Positions 28,091 to 37,570 are shown, numbered from the stretch's first letter. The stretch: 64,000 bases of DNA from Mangrovihabitans endophyticus (GCF_014646155.1 NZ_BMMX01000009.1:62001-126000), one strand, 5' to 3'. Translations and numbers: made by a program. Notes: generated from the letters alone by a model not told the origin.

Positions 28091-29143
28091 GTGGATCACA
28101 TCGACGCGATACGTACCCCGGCGTCCTGGGTCGTGGTGGGCCTGGACAACGGTGGCACCTGCAACAACGCCACGGTGCTGGACGCGACCGGGCAGTTTCT
28201 GGTCGACCACCTGGTGGAGAACCCCAGCCTGGTGCTGGACGGCCCGGAGGCGGCGATCGAGCAGCTAGCCGCGGCGCTGACCGGCATCCTGGAGCTGACC
28301 CGCACACCGCGCACGCTGGTGCGCGCGGTGGGACTGGACACGCCGGGGCCGGCCAGCGCCGCGGGCGTCATCTCGTCGAAGGGCGCGACCAACTTCTCCC
28401 AGCCGGACTGGCACGGCTTCGACATCCGCGGCGCGCTGGAGGAGCGCATCGGCCTGCCGGTGGTCTACAACAACGACGCCAACGCCGCCGCGCTGTACGC
28501 CCACCACCGGCACTTCGGCGCCGACGCGATGGAACGCTCGTCGGTGTCCGCCATCGTCGGCACCGGCCTGGGCGGCGGGGTGGTCGAGGCCGGGCGGGTG
28601 ATCAGCGGCGCCGCCGGGATGGCCGGCGAGCTGGGGCACGTGCAGATCCCGTTGCAGGACGTGCTGGAGCAGGGGCAGCCGGTGCCGCGCTGCAACTGCG
28701 GCTTTGCCGGCGACGTGGAGAGCGTCGCGTCGCTCACCGGCATCCGCAACAACCTGCTGCCCTACTGGCTCACCCGGTTCCCCGGCCACCCGCTGGCGGC
28801 CGAGCCGGTGTCCGCCGCGGCCAAGGCGCTGCGCTCGTACGGGGAGAAGGAAGACCCGCTCGCCCTGTCGGTTTTCGGTCAGCAGGCGGCGGCGATCGGC
28901 AAACTGTTCACCATCGCGGCGAACTTCACCGACCCGGCGATGTACTTCCTCGGTGGCGGGGTGGTCGAGGCCGCGCCACGATTCCGCGAATGGTTCCTGC
29001 AGCGGGTGCGGGAGAACACCGACCTGCGCCGCGAACAGGCCGAGGTGGCCGGATTCGCCCTCGTCCCGGACCTCGACATGGCGGGTGCGCGCGGCGCCGC
29101 GGTGGCCGCGCTGGACAGCGTCTCCACGGCCGCGCTGCGCTGA
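28091..29143 (+). CDS. ROK-family sugar kinase or regulator-like protein
   Basis: A 350-residue actin-fold protein: nucleotide motif GLDNGGTCNNATVLD at the N terminus, the catalytic region NNDANAAALYAHH, the conserved GELGHVQI, and a Cys segment RCNCGFAGDVES near the usual ROK zinc motif but lacking its last Cys. No DNA-binding domain, so an enzyme (glucokinase or another hexokinase-type ROK) is more likely than a repressor. The GTG at 28091 lies six bases after TACGCT, consistent with a leaderless transcript. Confidence 0.85.
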   Translation: MDHIDAIRTPASWVVVGLDNGGTCNNATVLDATGQFLVDHLVENPSLVLDGPEAAIEQLAAALTGILELTRTPRTLVRAVGLDTPGPASAAGVISSKGATNFSQPDWHGFDIRGALEERIGLPVVYNNDANAAALYAHHRHFGADAMERSSVSAIVGTGLGGGVVEAGRVISGAAGMAGELGHVQIPLQDVLEQGQPVPRCNCGFAGDVESVASLTGIRNNLLPYWLTRFPGHPLAAEPVSAAAKALRSYGEKEDPLALSVFGQQAAAIGKLFTIAANFTDPAMYFLGGGVVEAAPRFREWFLQRVRENTDLRREQAEVAGFALVPDLDMAGARGAAVAALDSVSTAALR

Positions 29144-29253
29144 CCGGTGCGGACGCGGGATCATCGACGGCACTAGATATTGATCAACCCCTTCAGTAGC
29201 GTCGCGGGTGCCGTCCGCGGCGGGGGCCCGGACGGGTCGAAGGGGGATCATTG

Positions 29254-31212
29254 ATGCGACGCAGCATCGCGGCCGCCGGAGCGCTCATGCTCGGTCTGGT
29301 CGCGTTCACACCGGTCGGCGCGTCCGCCGCCGGCGGCAAGGCCGGCCCCGGTCTGAGCCCGGCCGAGCAGGCGAGGCTGGCCAGCGGCGAGCAGCTCGCG
29401 CCGAAAGCCGCGCCGGGTGCCAAGCCCGCCGGGCCGAATCCGTATCTGTCGCTTCTGCCGGACGCCCGCACGGCGGACTACGCCGGCTGGACGGCGTACA
29501 TGAAGCAGCAGTCGAAGGCCCGCGCGGCCGCCCGCCTCAAGGCCCTGGGGCTGACCGCGGACCAGGCCAAGGCCGCCGACACACCCCCGGTGGTGGTCGA
29601 CGAGGACGAAATCGACGGCACCCGCGGGGCCAACGACAACCCCGCGCTGGCGCAGCGCATCCCCGACTTCGGCACGGGGGACAAGAAGACCTTCGCCAAG
29701 ATGCGCATCCTGGGCAGCCTGGACCCGGAGCCGGTCAGCCCCACCACGCAGCCGGCCACGCCCGAGGACGACGGCGCCATCCCGTTGGCCGGCTCAACCT
29801 CGATCGGCTCGCTGCGCTCCGGCGTCACCGTCTCCGCCGAGATCGGCGACGGCCCGCACGGCTCGGCCGGTACGGACACCGGCGACTTCGACTTCTATGA
29901 GCTCACCGCGGCCGCCGGCAAGGTGATCACGGTGCAGACCTCGACGCCGACCGGCGACCTGGACACCTACGTGCGCCTGTACGACGCGGACGGCACCATC
30001 GTGGCGTTCAACGACGACGCCGACGGCCTGGACAGCAAGCTGCAATACTCGGTGCCCGCCGACGGCACCTACTACGCGATGGTGGCCTCCTACGCCAGCC
30101 TGCCCAGCGACCCGTTCGACCCGGCCAGCGGCCCGGGGGCGAACACCGAAGGGCCGTACACGGTGACCATCACCTCGGCGGCCGACGACACCGACTTCTA
30201 CGCGATCCGGCTGCGTCCCGGCGACGTGCTGGGCGCGCGGGTGACCGGCTCCGCCGGATACCTGACGGTGTACGACACGCAGCCGCGCGAGGTGCACGGC
30301 TCCAGCCAGGACGCCTCGTTCATCTACCCGATGGACTCGCCGCTGCCCGGCGGCGGCAACGCGGTGACCGACTACGTGGCCACCAAGGCGGGCTGGCACT
30401 ACGTGGGCGTGGCCAACGGCGACGGGGCGTATGACATCACCGTCGAGGCGTACCGTCCGGGTCTGCAGGGTCAGCGCCCGGTGCAGACGCTCTACCTCGA
30501 CTTCGACGGCGCCCGGGTGAACACGTACGTGGTCGGTGGCGGCAACGGCAACGTCGACCTCAGCCCGCTGGCGGCGTTCCTGGGCAACTGGGGCCTGACC
30601 CGCGCCGACGAGAACGCGCTGATCGACAAGGTCGTGGCCGAGGTGACGGAGAATCTCCAGCAGGACATGATCGAGAGCGGTCTCAACCAGCGCTTCGCGC
30701 TGAAGGTGCGCAACAGCAAGGACAACCCGGACGTCTGGGGTCAGGAGAACGTCAGCCGGGTCGTGGTCGGCGGCACCATCGAAGAGTCCGGGATCAACAC
30801 CATCGGCATCGCGCAGAGCATCGACCCGGGTAACTTCGGCACCGAGGAGACGGCCCTGGTGCTGCTCGACGTGCTGAGCTCGCCGCCCGGAGGGGTGGCG
30901 TCGCTGAACACCTACATGACGCCGGCGAGTGACCGGCTGGCGTTCGTCGGACAGGCGCTGGGCAACGTGATCTCGCACGAGGCCGGGCACTTCTTCGGCA
31001 ACTTCCACACCGACAACGCCGACGCCACGGCGAACCTGATGGACGCCGGCGGCACCGGCTTCGGCACCCTGTTCGGCGTGGGCCCGGACGGCATCGGCGG
31101 CACGGCGGACGACGCGGACGTCGACTTCGGCGAGGACCAGTTCATCCCGTCCGAGGGCTTCTCCGGCACCGAGAACACGCTCGGCCGGGTGGCGTTCGGC
31201 CTGACGAGCTGA
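29254..31212 (+). CDS. Secreted metzincin-type metalloprotease with PPC domain
   Basis: A 652-residue exported protein: signal peptide (1 to about 26, ending GASA), a propeptide-like Ala/Lys-rich region, a pre-peptidase (PPC) beta-sandwich at about 175-310 (FDFYELTAAAGKVITVQTST...DTYVRLYDADGTIVAFNDD), then a catalytic domain with the extended zinc motif HEAGHFFGNFH (575-585) and a Met-turn region NLMDAGG (Met596). These features define an active metzincin. The ATG at 29254 is preferred over the adjacent TTG; AGGGGGA precedes it. Probably degrades extracellular protein. Confidence 0.88.
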   Translation: MRRSIAAAGALMLGLVAFTPVGASAAGGKAGPGLSPAEQARLASGEQLAPKAAPGAKPAGPNPYLSLLPDARTADYAGWTAYMKQQSKARAAARLKALGLTADQAKAADTPPVVVDEDEIDGTRGANDNPALAQRIPDFGTGDKKTFAKMRILGSLDPEPVSPTTQPATPEDDGAIPLAGSTSIGSLRSGVTVSAEIGDGPHGSAGTDTGDFDFYELTAAAGKVITVQTSTPTGDLDTYVRLYDADGTIVAFNDDADGLDSKLQYSVPADGTYYAMVASYASLPSDPFDPASGPGANTEGPYTVTITSAADDTDFYAIRLRPGDVLGARVTGSAGYLTVYDTQPREVHGSSQDASFIYPMDSPLPGGGNAVTDYVATKAGWHYVGVANGDGAYDITVEAYRPGLQGQRPVQTLYLDFDGARVNTYVVGGGNGNVDLSPLAAFLGNWGLTRADENALIDKVVAEVTENLQQDMIESGLNQRFALKVRNSKDNPDVWGQENVSRVVVGGTIEESGINTIGIAQSIDPGNFGTEETALVLLDVLSSPPGGVASLNTYMTPASDRLAFVGQALGNVISHEAGHFFGNFHTDNADATANLMDAGGTGFGTLFGVGPDGIGGTADDADVDFGEDQFIPSEGFSGTENTLGRVAFGLTS

Positions 31213-31233
31213 TTTCCGGTACGCACGACGGGC

Positions 31234-31263
31234 GGGCCCCGGAACCGGTTGGTTCCGGGGCCC
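31234..31263. terminator. Bidirectional terminator between metalloprotease and STAS genes
   Basis: A 13-bp perfect stem GGGCCCCGGAACC with a GGTT loop, between two convergent genes. Confidence 0.75.
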
Positions 31264-31287
31264 GTCGGCATCAGTCGCTGACCGGCG

Positions 31288-31620
31288 TCAGTCGGCCAGC
31301 GCCGCGTCCACGTCCGCGAACACCTGCAGGTAGTCGGTCAGCCCGAGGGTTTCCAGCAACCGTCGCAGGAAACCCGACGGGGCCGCCAGGCGCACCCATC
31401 CGCCCCGCTCCTGGGCCCGGCCGTGCGCGGTCACCAGCACGCCGACGCCCATCGAGTCGCAGAAGTCCAGCCCCGCCACATCGACCACCACGCGCGGCGC
31501 CGGCCGCTCCACCAGGCGGCTCAGGTTCGCCTTCAGGGAGGCCGCGGTGTCGATGTCGAGGGAACCGCGCAGCACGAGGACGGCCGTGTTCGGCGGGCGG
31601 TGCGCGACCGAGACCTGCAT
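31288..31620 (-). CDS. STAS-domain anti-sigma factor antagonist
   Basis: A 110-residue single STAS domain. The phosphorylatable serine is Ser56 in DFCDSMGVGVL. Such proteins, when dephosphorylated, bind an anti-sigma kinase and release a stress sigma factor. The partner kinase is not in this window. No strong ribosome site is seen before the ATG at 31620. Follows zwf on the same strand after 142 bp. Confidence 0.85.
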   Translation of the reverse strand: MQVSVAHRPPNTAVLVLRGSLDIDTAASLKANLSRLVERPAPRVVVDVAGLDFCDSMGVGVLVTAHGRAQERGGWVRLAAPSGFLRRLLETLGLTDYLQVFADVDAALAD

Positions 31621-31762
31621 GGCTTTGTATCGCTTTCGGTCATGGGGGAGGGAAAGGGGGCGGGTGCGAGGGTCGTTGACCTTCCGTTAACACCCTAGGC
31701 GAGAACCCGCCCATCTCCCGAATCCGCTCCGAAAGCGGTGTGTTGATCTTCTGCCCGAACGC

Positions 31763-33256
31763 CTACAACTCGTTGCGCCACCGGCGCCCGCTGCGACCGA
31801 TCAGGCGGTCCGCGTCCGCGGGACCCCAGGAGGCCGCCTCATAGGTCGGGATGGGGGAGCGGTCCTCCGCCCAGTGCTCGATGATCGGGTCCACGATGCG
31901 CCAGCACTGTTCCACCTCGTCGGTGCGGATGAACAGCGTGGGGTCGCCCAGCAGCGCGTCCAGCAGCAGCCGCTCGTACGCCTCCGGGGACTCCTCGCGG
32001 AACGTCCGGTCGTACGAGAAATCCATGCTCGCCGTGCGCACCCGGAAGGAATGACCGGGCACCTTCGCGCCGAAGCGCAGCGAAATGCCCTCGTTGGGCT
32101 GGATGCGCAGGATCAGCGCGTCGGCCTCCAGCTCGGTGAGCTGGGTGGTCGGGATCGGCAGGTGCGGTGGCCGCTGGAACTGCAGCGCCACCTCAGTCAC
32201 CCGGGCCGGGAGCCGCTTGCCGGTACGGACGTAGAACGGCACCCCGGCCCACCGCCAGTTGTCCACGTTCAGGCGCATCGCGGCGTACGTCTCGGTGCGC
32301 GACAGCGGGTCGACGCCCTGCTCGTCGCGGTATCCGGGCATGAGTTCCTCGCGGGTCCCGCCGCGGGTGTACTGCCCCCGCACGGCCAGGTCGGCGATGT
32401 CCCGGTTGGTGGGCAGCCGGATCGCCTGCAGAAGCTTCACCTTCTCGTTGCGCAGGCCCTCGGCGTCGAAGCTGGCCGGCGGCTCCATCAGGGCCAGCGC
32501 CAGCACCTGCAGCACGTGGTTCTGCACGATGTCGCGCATCGCGCCGGCGTGCTCGTAGAAGCCGCCGCGGCTGCCCACGCCCAGCGTCTCGGCCACCGTG
32601 ATCTGCACGTGGTCGACCCAGGACCGGTTCCAGATCGGCTGGAATATGGCGTTGGCGAATCGCAGGGCCAGGACGTTCTGCACGGTGTCCTTGCCCAGGT
32701 AGTGGTCGATGCGGAAGACCTGCGGCTCGTCGAACGCGGCGTGCACCACCTGGTCCAGTTCCCGCGCGGTGGCCAGGTCCCGGCCGTACGGCTTCTCGAT
32801 CACCAGCCGGGAGAACGCGCCCTCGCGGGCCCGGTTGAGACCCGAGGCGGCCAGCCCGTTGATCACCGGCTGGAACGCCTCGGCGGGGGTGGACAGGTAG
32901 AACAGCCGGCTGCCCGCGGTGCCGCGCTGGTGGTCCAGCTCGTCGAGCACCTCGGCGAGCCGCTTGTACGTCTCCGGGTCGTCGTAGCCGCCGGAGACGT
33001 ATCGGATCCCGCCCTCCATCTGCGGCATGTTCGACAGGCCACGCTCGCCCAGCGCGCCGGCCACGAACTGCTCGTCGGACATCGCCGTGCGGGCGACGCC
33101 GACCAGGGCGAACTCGGCTGGCAGCCGCTGGTGCCGGGCCAGGCTCTCCACGGCCGGCAGCAGCTTGCGGCGGGTGAGGTCACCGGAGGCGCCGAAGATC
33201 ACCAGGGTGGCCGGCGGGGCGGAGCGCTCCTGATTCAACTGAGCGACGTTGTCCAT
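31763..33256 (-). CDS. zwf: Glucose-6-phosphate 1-dehydrogenase
   Basis: A 497-residue enzyme of the oxidative pentose phosphate pathway (glucose 6-phosphate + NADP to 6-phosphogluconolactone). The cofactor motif FGASGDLTRRKLLPA (21-35) and the active-site signature RIDHYLGK (182-189, catalytic His region) are intact; length is standard. The ATG at 33256 is preceded by GAAGGACG. Stand-alone here, divergent from the DHH phosphoesterase gene. It supplies NADPH and pentose phosphates; erythrose 4-phosphate from the tetritol locus would feed the same pathway. Confidence 0.96.
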   Translation of the reverse strand: MDNVAQLNQERSAPPATLVIFGASGDLTRRKLLPAVESLARHQRLPAEFALVGVARTAMSDEQFVAGALGERGLSNMPQMEGGIRYVSGGYDDPETYKRLAEVLDELDHQRGTAGSRLFYLSTPAEAFQPVINGLAASGLNRAREGAFSRLVIEKPYGRDLATARELDQVVHAAFDEPQVFRIDHYLGKDTVQNVLALRFANAIFQPIWNRSWVDHVQITVAETLGVGSRGGFYEHAGAMRDIVQNHVLQVLALALMEPPASFDAEGLRNEKVKLLQAIRLPTNRDIADLAVRGQYTRGGTREELMPGYRDEQGVDPLSRTETYAAMRLNVDNWRWAGVPFYVRTGKRLPARVTEVALQFQRPPHLPIPTTQLTELEADALILRIQPNEGISLRFGAKVPGHSFRVRTASMDFSYDRTFREESPEAYERLLLDALLGDPTLFIRTDEVEQCWRIVDPIIEHWAEDRSPIPTYEAASWGPADADRLIGRSGRRWRNEL

Positions 33257-33415
33257 GGGTCCGTTTCGTCCTTCGACTCAGAGGCGGAACCGTCTGACTG
33301 CACCTTACGCAGGGCAGCACGGCGGGGGATCGGTCCGGTATGTCGTTGCGGCCAAGCGCGTACGACAAAAGTGGCAAACTAGAAATAATGGCCCGGCGAC
33401 AGGAGGCGACCCGAC

Positions 33416-34354
33416 GTGAAACACCGGCTGGTCACGCGCAGTGACTTCGACGGCCTGGTCTGCGCCGTGCTGCTCCGGCATCTGGACATGATCGACGAGA
33501 TCAGCTTCGTGCATCCCAAGGACGTCCAGGACGGCACGGTCGAGGTCACCGGACGTGACATCCTCACCAACCTGCCGTACGCGCAAGCCGCTCACCTGGT
33601 CTTCGACCACCACCACTCGGAGACGCTGCGCACCGGCGGCGACAAGCCGAACCACATCATCGACCCGGACGCCCCGTCCGCGGCGCGGGTCATCTACCGG
33701 CACTACGGCGGCGCGCAACGGTTCCCGCAGGTCTCCGACGACCTGATGCACGCGGTCGACCAGGCCGACTCGGCCGCGTACACGCTGCCGGACATCCTGC
33801 ATCCGACCGGCTGGACGCTGCTCAACTTCCTCATGGACAGCCGCACCGGGCTGGGCCGCTTCCGCGAGTTCCGGATCTCCAACTACCATCTGATGATGCA
33901 GCTCATCGACGCCTGCATCGACCACCAGGACGTCGAGCAGATCCTCGCGCTGCCGGACGTCGCGGAGCGCGCCGACCTGTACGAGAACTGCTCCGAGCTG
34001 TTCCGTGAGCAACTGCACCGGGTCTGCCGGATGGACGGCGACGTGGTGATCGTCGACCTGCGCAACGAGGACACCATCCACGCCGGCAACCGGTTCATGG
34101 TGTACGCGCTGTTCCCCGAGGCCCGGGTCTCGGTGCACGCCCTCTGGGGCCGCAACAAGCAGAACACCGTGTTCGCCTGCGGCAAATCGATTCTCGATCG
34201 CAGTTCCCCGGCCGACGTGGGCGCCGTCATGCTGCGGTACGGCGGAGGCGGTCACGTGGCGGCGGGCACCTGCCAGGTCGCGCACGAGGACGCGGAACGT
34301 GTGCTGGACGAGATCGTGGGAGAGTTGCGCACACCCCGTGCGGTAACCGTCTGA
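33416..34354 (+). CDS. DHH/DHHA1-family phosphoesterase
   Basis: A 312-residue protein with the DHH signature: SDFDG (Asp10, Asp12), VFDHHHSE (Asp64-His65-His66) and the C-terminal DHHA1 substrate motif GGGGHVAAGT. These bind two Mn ions and cleave phosphodiesters or pyrophosphates (exopolyphosphatase-like, oligoribonuclease or cyclic-dinucleotide product hydrolysis). Given the EAL protein at 15445, hydrolysis of pGpG-like products is conceivable but unproven. The GTG at 33416 follows AGGAGG. Confidence 0.85.
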   Translation: MKHRLVTRSDFDGLVCAVLLRHLDMIDEISFVHPKDVQDGTVEVTGRDILTNLPYAQAAHLVFDHHHSETLRTGGDKPNHIIDPDAPSAARVIYRHYGGAQRFPQVSDDLMHAVDQADSAAYTLPDILHPTGWTLLNFLMDSRTGLGRFREFRISNYHLMMQLIDACIDHQDVEQILALPDVAERADLYENCSELFREQLHRVCRMDGDVVIVDLRNEDTIHAGNRFMVYALFPEARVSVHALWGRNKQNTVFACGKSILDRSSPADVGAVMLRYGGGGHVAAGTCQVAHEDAERVLDEIVGELRTPRAVTV

Positions 34355-34369
34355 GTGGTGTGCCCGGGG

Positions 34370-34410
34370 CGTGCAGCGGGGCGGGAGGGCCGACCCTCCC
34401 GCCCCGCACG
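34370..34410. terminator. Terminator between DHH and YcnI-like genes
   Basis: A 12-bp perfect stem GGGGCGGGAGGG with a four-base loop, extended after a three-base bulge by CGTGC/GCACG. It separates two convergent genes. The rest of 34355-34512 is GC-rich with no gene. Confidence 0.7.
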
Positions 34411-34512
34411 CCGCAGGTCGTGGGCCTTGCCCTTGGCCCCACCCGCCCGTCGTGCTCCGCACCCCACGCGCGTCCGCACGACATGCCCGCGCCCACCTGC
34501 GCGGGATGTCCC

Positions 34513-35406
34513 TCACTGGTCCCGATAGCTCCAGGCATTGACCTTCGGTCCACCGGCGCCGACCAGCGAATCGTCACCGGCGTCCGCGGTGGTCCCGGCC
34601 GCCGTGCCCTTGTCGTCGGCTTCCGCCTTGTCGTCCGCGGTCGTGTCGTCGTCTGCCGTGGTGTCGTCGCCGGTCGCCGTCGTCGCGGCCCGGCGTCCGC
34701 GCAGCAGCACCACCACCGCCCCGGCCCCGGCCAGCAACGCCAGCACCCAGCCGGCGATCGACCAGAACCCCGGCCCCTGCTCGGCCTGCGCCACCACGGC
34801 GGCGAACGCCGCGTCCTCGCCGTCGCCCTGCGTCGCCTCCGTCCCGGAAGCGCCCGAACCGTGCCCGGCGTGACCCGGCATCTCCTGACCGGGCTTGGCG
34901 GGGGCGAGACCGACCGTGGCGGGCGGCAGCGCCGGCGTGGAGGACCCGTCCGCGTACGTCGGCACCACCCGGAAGGCGATCGAGCTCACCTGCGGCATCG
35001 GCCCGATCGCGATGCGCACGTCGCCCGTGGCCCCGGGCGCCAGTTCCCGCCCCGGCGCGGCCGTCCACGTGATGTCCTTGACCGCCTCGGTGACCGGGGT
35101 GCCACCATGGATGCTGTTCAGCGGCACCGCCAGGGTGCGATGCTCGATCTGCGGCGCCCAGTCGTCCACCGACAACGGATACACCTCGGCCACCGGGGTG
35201 TCCTCAGGGATCACCACGGTCAGCCGTTTGATCGCTTCGGTGCCCTCGTTGGTCACGGTGAACGTGAGGTTCACCCCGCCGCCCTGAATCGCGTTCGGCG
35301 GGCTGACGGTGACATCGGCGGCGGCGGGAACGGCCGTGGCGAGCACGCCGGCCGTGGCAAGGCCGGTCAGAATGCCCACGCGGCGAAGGCGGTGAAGTCG
35401 GCGCAC
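34513..35406 (-). CDS. YcnI-like DUF1775 protein, membrane anchored
   Basis: A 297-residue exported protein: signal peptide ending VPAAA, a DUF1775 beta-sandwich (VTVSPPNAIQGGGVNLTFTVTNEGTEAI...), a Gly/His linker, one transmembrane helix (FWSIAGWVLALLAGAGAVVVLL) and an acidic, Asp/Thr/Ala-rich cytoplasmic tail. YcnI proteins bind Cu(II) with the N-terminal His of the mature chain; here the first mature residue is Asp31, so that ligand is missing. The GTG at 35406 gives a normal signal peptide; a TTG at 35442 is possible. No ycnJ/copC partner is nearby. Confidence 0.8.
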   Translation of the reverse strand: MRRLHRLRRVGILTGLATAGVLATAVPAAADVTVSPPNAIQGGGVNLTFTVTNEGTEAIKRLTVVIPEDTPVAEVYPLSVDDWAPQIEHRTLAVPLNSIHGGTPVTEAVKDITWTAAPGRELAPGATGDVRIAIGPMPQVSSIAFRVVPTYADGSSTPALPPATVGLAPAKPGQEMPGHAGHGSGASGTEATQGDGEDAAFAAVVAQAEQGPGFWSIAGWVLALLAGAGAVVVLLRGRRAATTATGDDTTADDDTTADDKAEADDKGTAAGTTADAGDDSLVGAGGPKVNAWSYRDQ

Positions 35407-35461
35407 GATCGGTAGTTCGGATGCCGGACGCCGATGGTTCAACGCGCCGCAAAATTTTCCG

Positions 35462-35547
35462 TCCCGCCTCCCGCCCGCCCCCCACGCCGCCCGCCCGTCC
35501 CCGCCCGCCCGTCCCCGTCCCGCCCCGCCCGCCCCGCCCCAACGGAT
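35462..35547. repeat. C-rich tract left of 70-bp element 2
   Basis: Nearly pure C/G on the top strand with C runs (CCCGCC, CCCCGTCCC, CGCCCCGCCC), ending at the element boundary. It has no coding signal and mirrors the G-rich tract on the right. Confidence 0.7.
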
Positions 35548-35617
35548 CGATCTTGGTATTAGTGGGGCACCAAACCGCCCTCAATATCGCAATTCCGGCC
35601 CACTAACTCCAAGATCG
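35548..35617. repeat. 70-bp CGATCTTG...CAAGATCG element, copy 2
   Basis: Exactly 70 bp. This copy has the longest inverted ends: the left 21 bases pair with the right 21 bases with only three mismatches. Its last 14 bases (TAACTCCAAGATCG) match copy 3 exactly. It lies between divergent genes (YcnI-like and S4). Confidence 0.85.
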
Positions 35618-35715
35618 GCGGTGCGGGGCGGCGCGGGGCGGCGCGGGGCGGCGCGGGGCGGCGCGGGCGGGGACGGGCGGGGACGGGACGGGGAGGGGTG
35701 CGGGGCGGGGCGGCG
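35618..35715. repeat. G-rich tandem repeats right of element 2
   Basis: About four copies of a 10-bp unit GCGGGGCGGC, then GGGCGGGGAC repeats, running almost to the S4 gene. Strong G-run density with quadruplex potential on the top strand. Confidence 0.7.
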
Positions 35716-35729
35716 CGGACAATGGCCGG

Positions 35730-35936
35730 ATGCGAGACGTGCCGATCGGCGGAGAAATGATCAGACTCGGTCAGTTCCTCAAACTGGCGGACCTCATCGA
35801 CACGGGTGGCGAGGGCAAGGTCCTGATCGCCTCGGGTGACGTGTCGGTGAACGGCGAGGTGGATCGCCGCCGCGGGCGTCAGCTACACCCGGGCGACGTC
35901 GTGGCGGTGCTCGGGCGGCAGGCGCGCGTGGCCTGA
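35730..35936 (+). CDS. S4-domain RNA-binding protein (YbcJ/YaaA-like)
   Basis: A 68-residue protein made almost entirely of an S4 domain: IRLGQFLKLADLIDTGGEGKVLIASGDVSVNGEVDRRRGRQLHPGDVV. The RRGRQL basic loop is the usual RNA contact. Family members are small ribosome- or structured-RNA-associated proteins. The ATG at 35730 is preferred over Met10 because homologues begin with the same VPI segment. It sits just after the G-rich tract of element 2. Confidence 0.85.
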   Translation: MRDVPIGGEMIRLGQFLKLADLIDTGGEGKVLIASGDVSVNGEVDRRRGRQLHPGDVVAVLGRQARVA

Positions 35937-36098
35937 CCGTGCCCGGGCGTGGCGGCGGGACCCGCGCCGGGCGTCGTCGTCGGGAGGGGCGTCGTCTGGC
36001 GGGAAGGCATCCGTGCGCCGGCCCCTGCGCCCGTGGCCGATGACGGTGCGCATCGGCGCTGTCCACAGTGCGTACCGTCGGTGACGGGGTGTGAGCGG

Positions 36099-36128
36099 TT
36101 GACACCACATTGATCGTGGGCATGTACT
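36099..36128 (+). promoter_or_regulatory. Probable housekeeping promoter of the ABC operon
   Basis: TTGACA (36099-36104) and TGTACT (36123-36128) with an 18-bp spacer, 65 bp upstream of the binding-protein start. The -35 is perfect. The remaining part of 35937-36193 contains no gene. Confidence 0.55.
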
Positions 36129-36193
36129 GATGACCGATGTGTTACCGGCTGCCTACGCGCCGGTGACGTCCGTCGCCTCGACGAGGAGGCCGC

Positions 36194-37564
36194 ATGTCCC
36201 GTGCCCGCGTGTTCCCGGCCGTGACCGCCGCCACGCTGACCCTCGCCGCCGGCCTCTGCGGCTGCGCCGGCTGGGGCGGGAACGCCGCCGGTGACGGCGG
36301 CGCCAACAGCATCAACGTGCTGATGGTGAACAACCCGCAGATGATCGACCTGCAACGCCTGACCGCGGCGAACTTCACCCGGGAGACCGGCATCGGCGTG
36401 AACTTCACGGTGCTGCCCGAGAACGACGTCCGCGACAAGATCAGTCAGGAGTTCTCCAGCCAGGCCGGACAGTACGATGTCGCGTCACTGTCCAACTTCG
36501 AGATCCCGATCTACGCCACGTCGCACTGGATCGCGCCGCTGGACCGGTATGTCGCCGCCGACCGGCGATTCGACCAGGCGGACATCCTCCCGTCGATGAC
36601 GAAATCGCTCACCGCCGACGACGGCAAGCTCTACGGTGAGCCGTTCTACGGCGAGTCGTCGTTCCTCATGTACCGCAAGGACGTGCTGGAGAAGCAGGGC
36701 ATCACGATGCCCAGCCATCCGACGTGGCCGCAGGTCGCCCGCATCGCCGCGCAAGTGGACGGCAAGGAACCCGGCATGCGCGGCATCTGCCTGCGCGGCC
36801 AGCCCGGCTGGGGTCAGGTCATGGCGCCGCTGACCACGGTGGTGAACACGTTCGGCGGCACCTGGTTCGACAAGGACTGGACGCCGCGGGTGGACGCGCC
36901 CGGCTTCACCGCGGCCACCCGGTTCTACGTCAACCTGGTACGGACGCACGGGGAGGCCGGCGCCCCGCAAGCCGGCTTCACCGAGTGCCTGAACAACACG
37001 GTGCAGGGCAACGTGGCGATGTGGTACGACGCGACGAGCGCGGCCGGGTCGCTGGAGGCGTCCGACTCGCCGGTCAAGGACAAGATGGGCTACGTCGCCG
37101 CGCCGGTGGTGCACACCGAACGCTCCGGCTGGCTGTACGCGTGGTCGTGGGGCATCCAGCAGGCCAGCGCCAAAAAGGACAACGCCTGGAAGTTCATCTC
37201 CTGGGCGTCCAGCCGACGGTACGAGGAACTGGTGGGCGAGAAGATCGGATGGTCCAGCGTCCCGGCCGGCAAGCGGGCCTCCACGTACGAGAATCCGGAT
37301 TATCTGACGGTGGCGTCCGCGTTCGCCGAGCCGACCCGCGACGCCATCGCCGACGCCGACCCGCGCAATCCGGGGGTGCAGCCGCGGCCGGCCATCGGCA
37401 TCCAGTTCGTCGACATCCCGGAGTTCACCGACCTGGGCACACAGGTGTCGCAGAACATCAGCTCGGCCATCGCCGGGCAGATGAGCGTGGACGAGGCCCT
37501 GGACCGCAGCCAGCGGCTGGCCGAGGACGTCGCCGAGCGATACCAGTCCCGGCAGGAGGGGTGA
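36194..37564 (+). CDS. Sugar/polyol ABC transporter substrate-binding lipoprotein
   Basis: A 456-residue family 1 extracellular solute-binding protein: signal peptide with lipobox (LCGC), then two lobes (INVLMVNNPQMIDLQRLTAANFTRETGIGVNF; later YGEPFYGESSFLMYRKDVLEKQGI). The overall pattern is closest to the sorbitol/mannitol-type binding proteins. The ATG at 36194 follows GAGGAGG. It begins a four-gene operon with two permeases and a zinc dehydrogenase but no ATPase, implying use of a shared ATPase encoded elsewhere. Confidence 0.9.
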   Translation: MSRARVFPAVTAATLTLAAGLCGCAGWGGNAAGDGGANSINVLMVNNPQMIDLQRLTAANFTRETGIGVNFTVLPENDVRDKISQEFSSQAGQYDVASLSNFEIPIYATSHWIAPLDRYVAADRRFDQADILPSMTKSLTADDGKLYGEPFYGESSFLMYRKDVLEKQGITMPSHPTWPQVARIAAQVDGKEPGMRGICLRGQPGWGQVMAPLTTVVNTFGGTWFDKDWTPRVDAPGFTAATRFYVNLVRTHGEAGAPQAGFTECLNNTVQGNVAMWYDATSAAGSLEASDSPVKDKMGYVAAPVVHTERSGWLYAWSWGIQQASAKKDNAWKFISWASSRRYEELVGEKIGWSSVPAGKRASTYENPDYLTVASAFAEPTRDAIADADPRNPGVQPRPAIGIQFVDIPEFTDLGTQVSQNISSAIAGQMSVDEALDRSQRLAEDVAERYQSRQEG

Positions 37565-37570
37565 ACGGCG

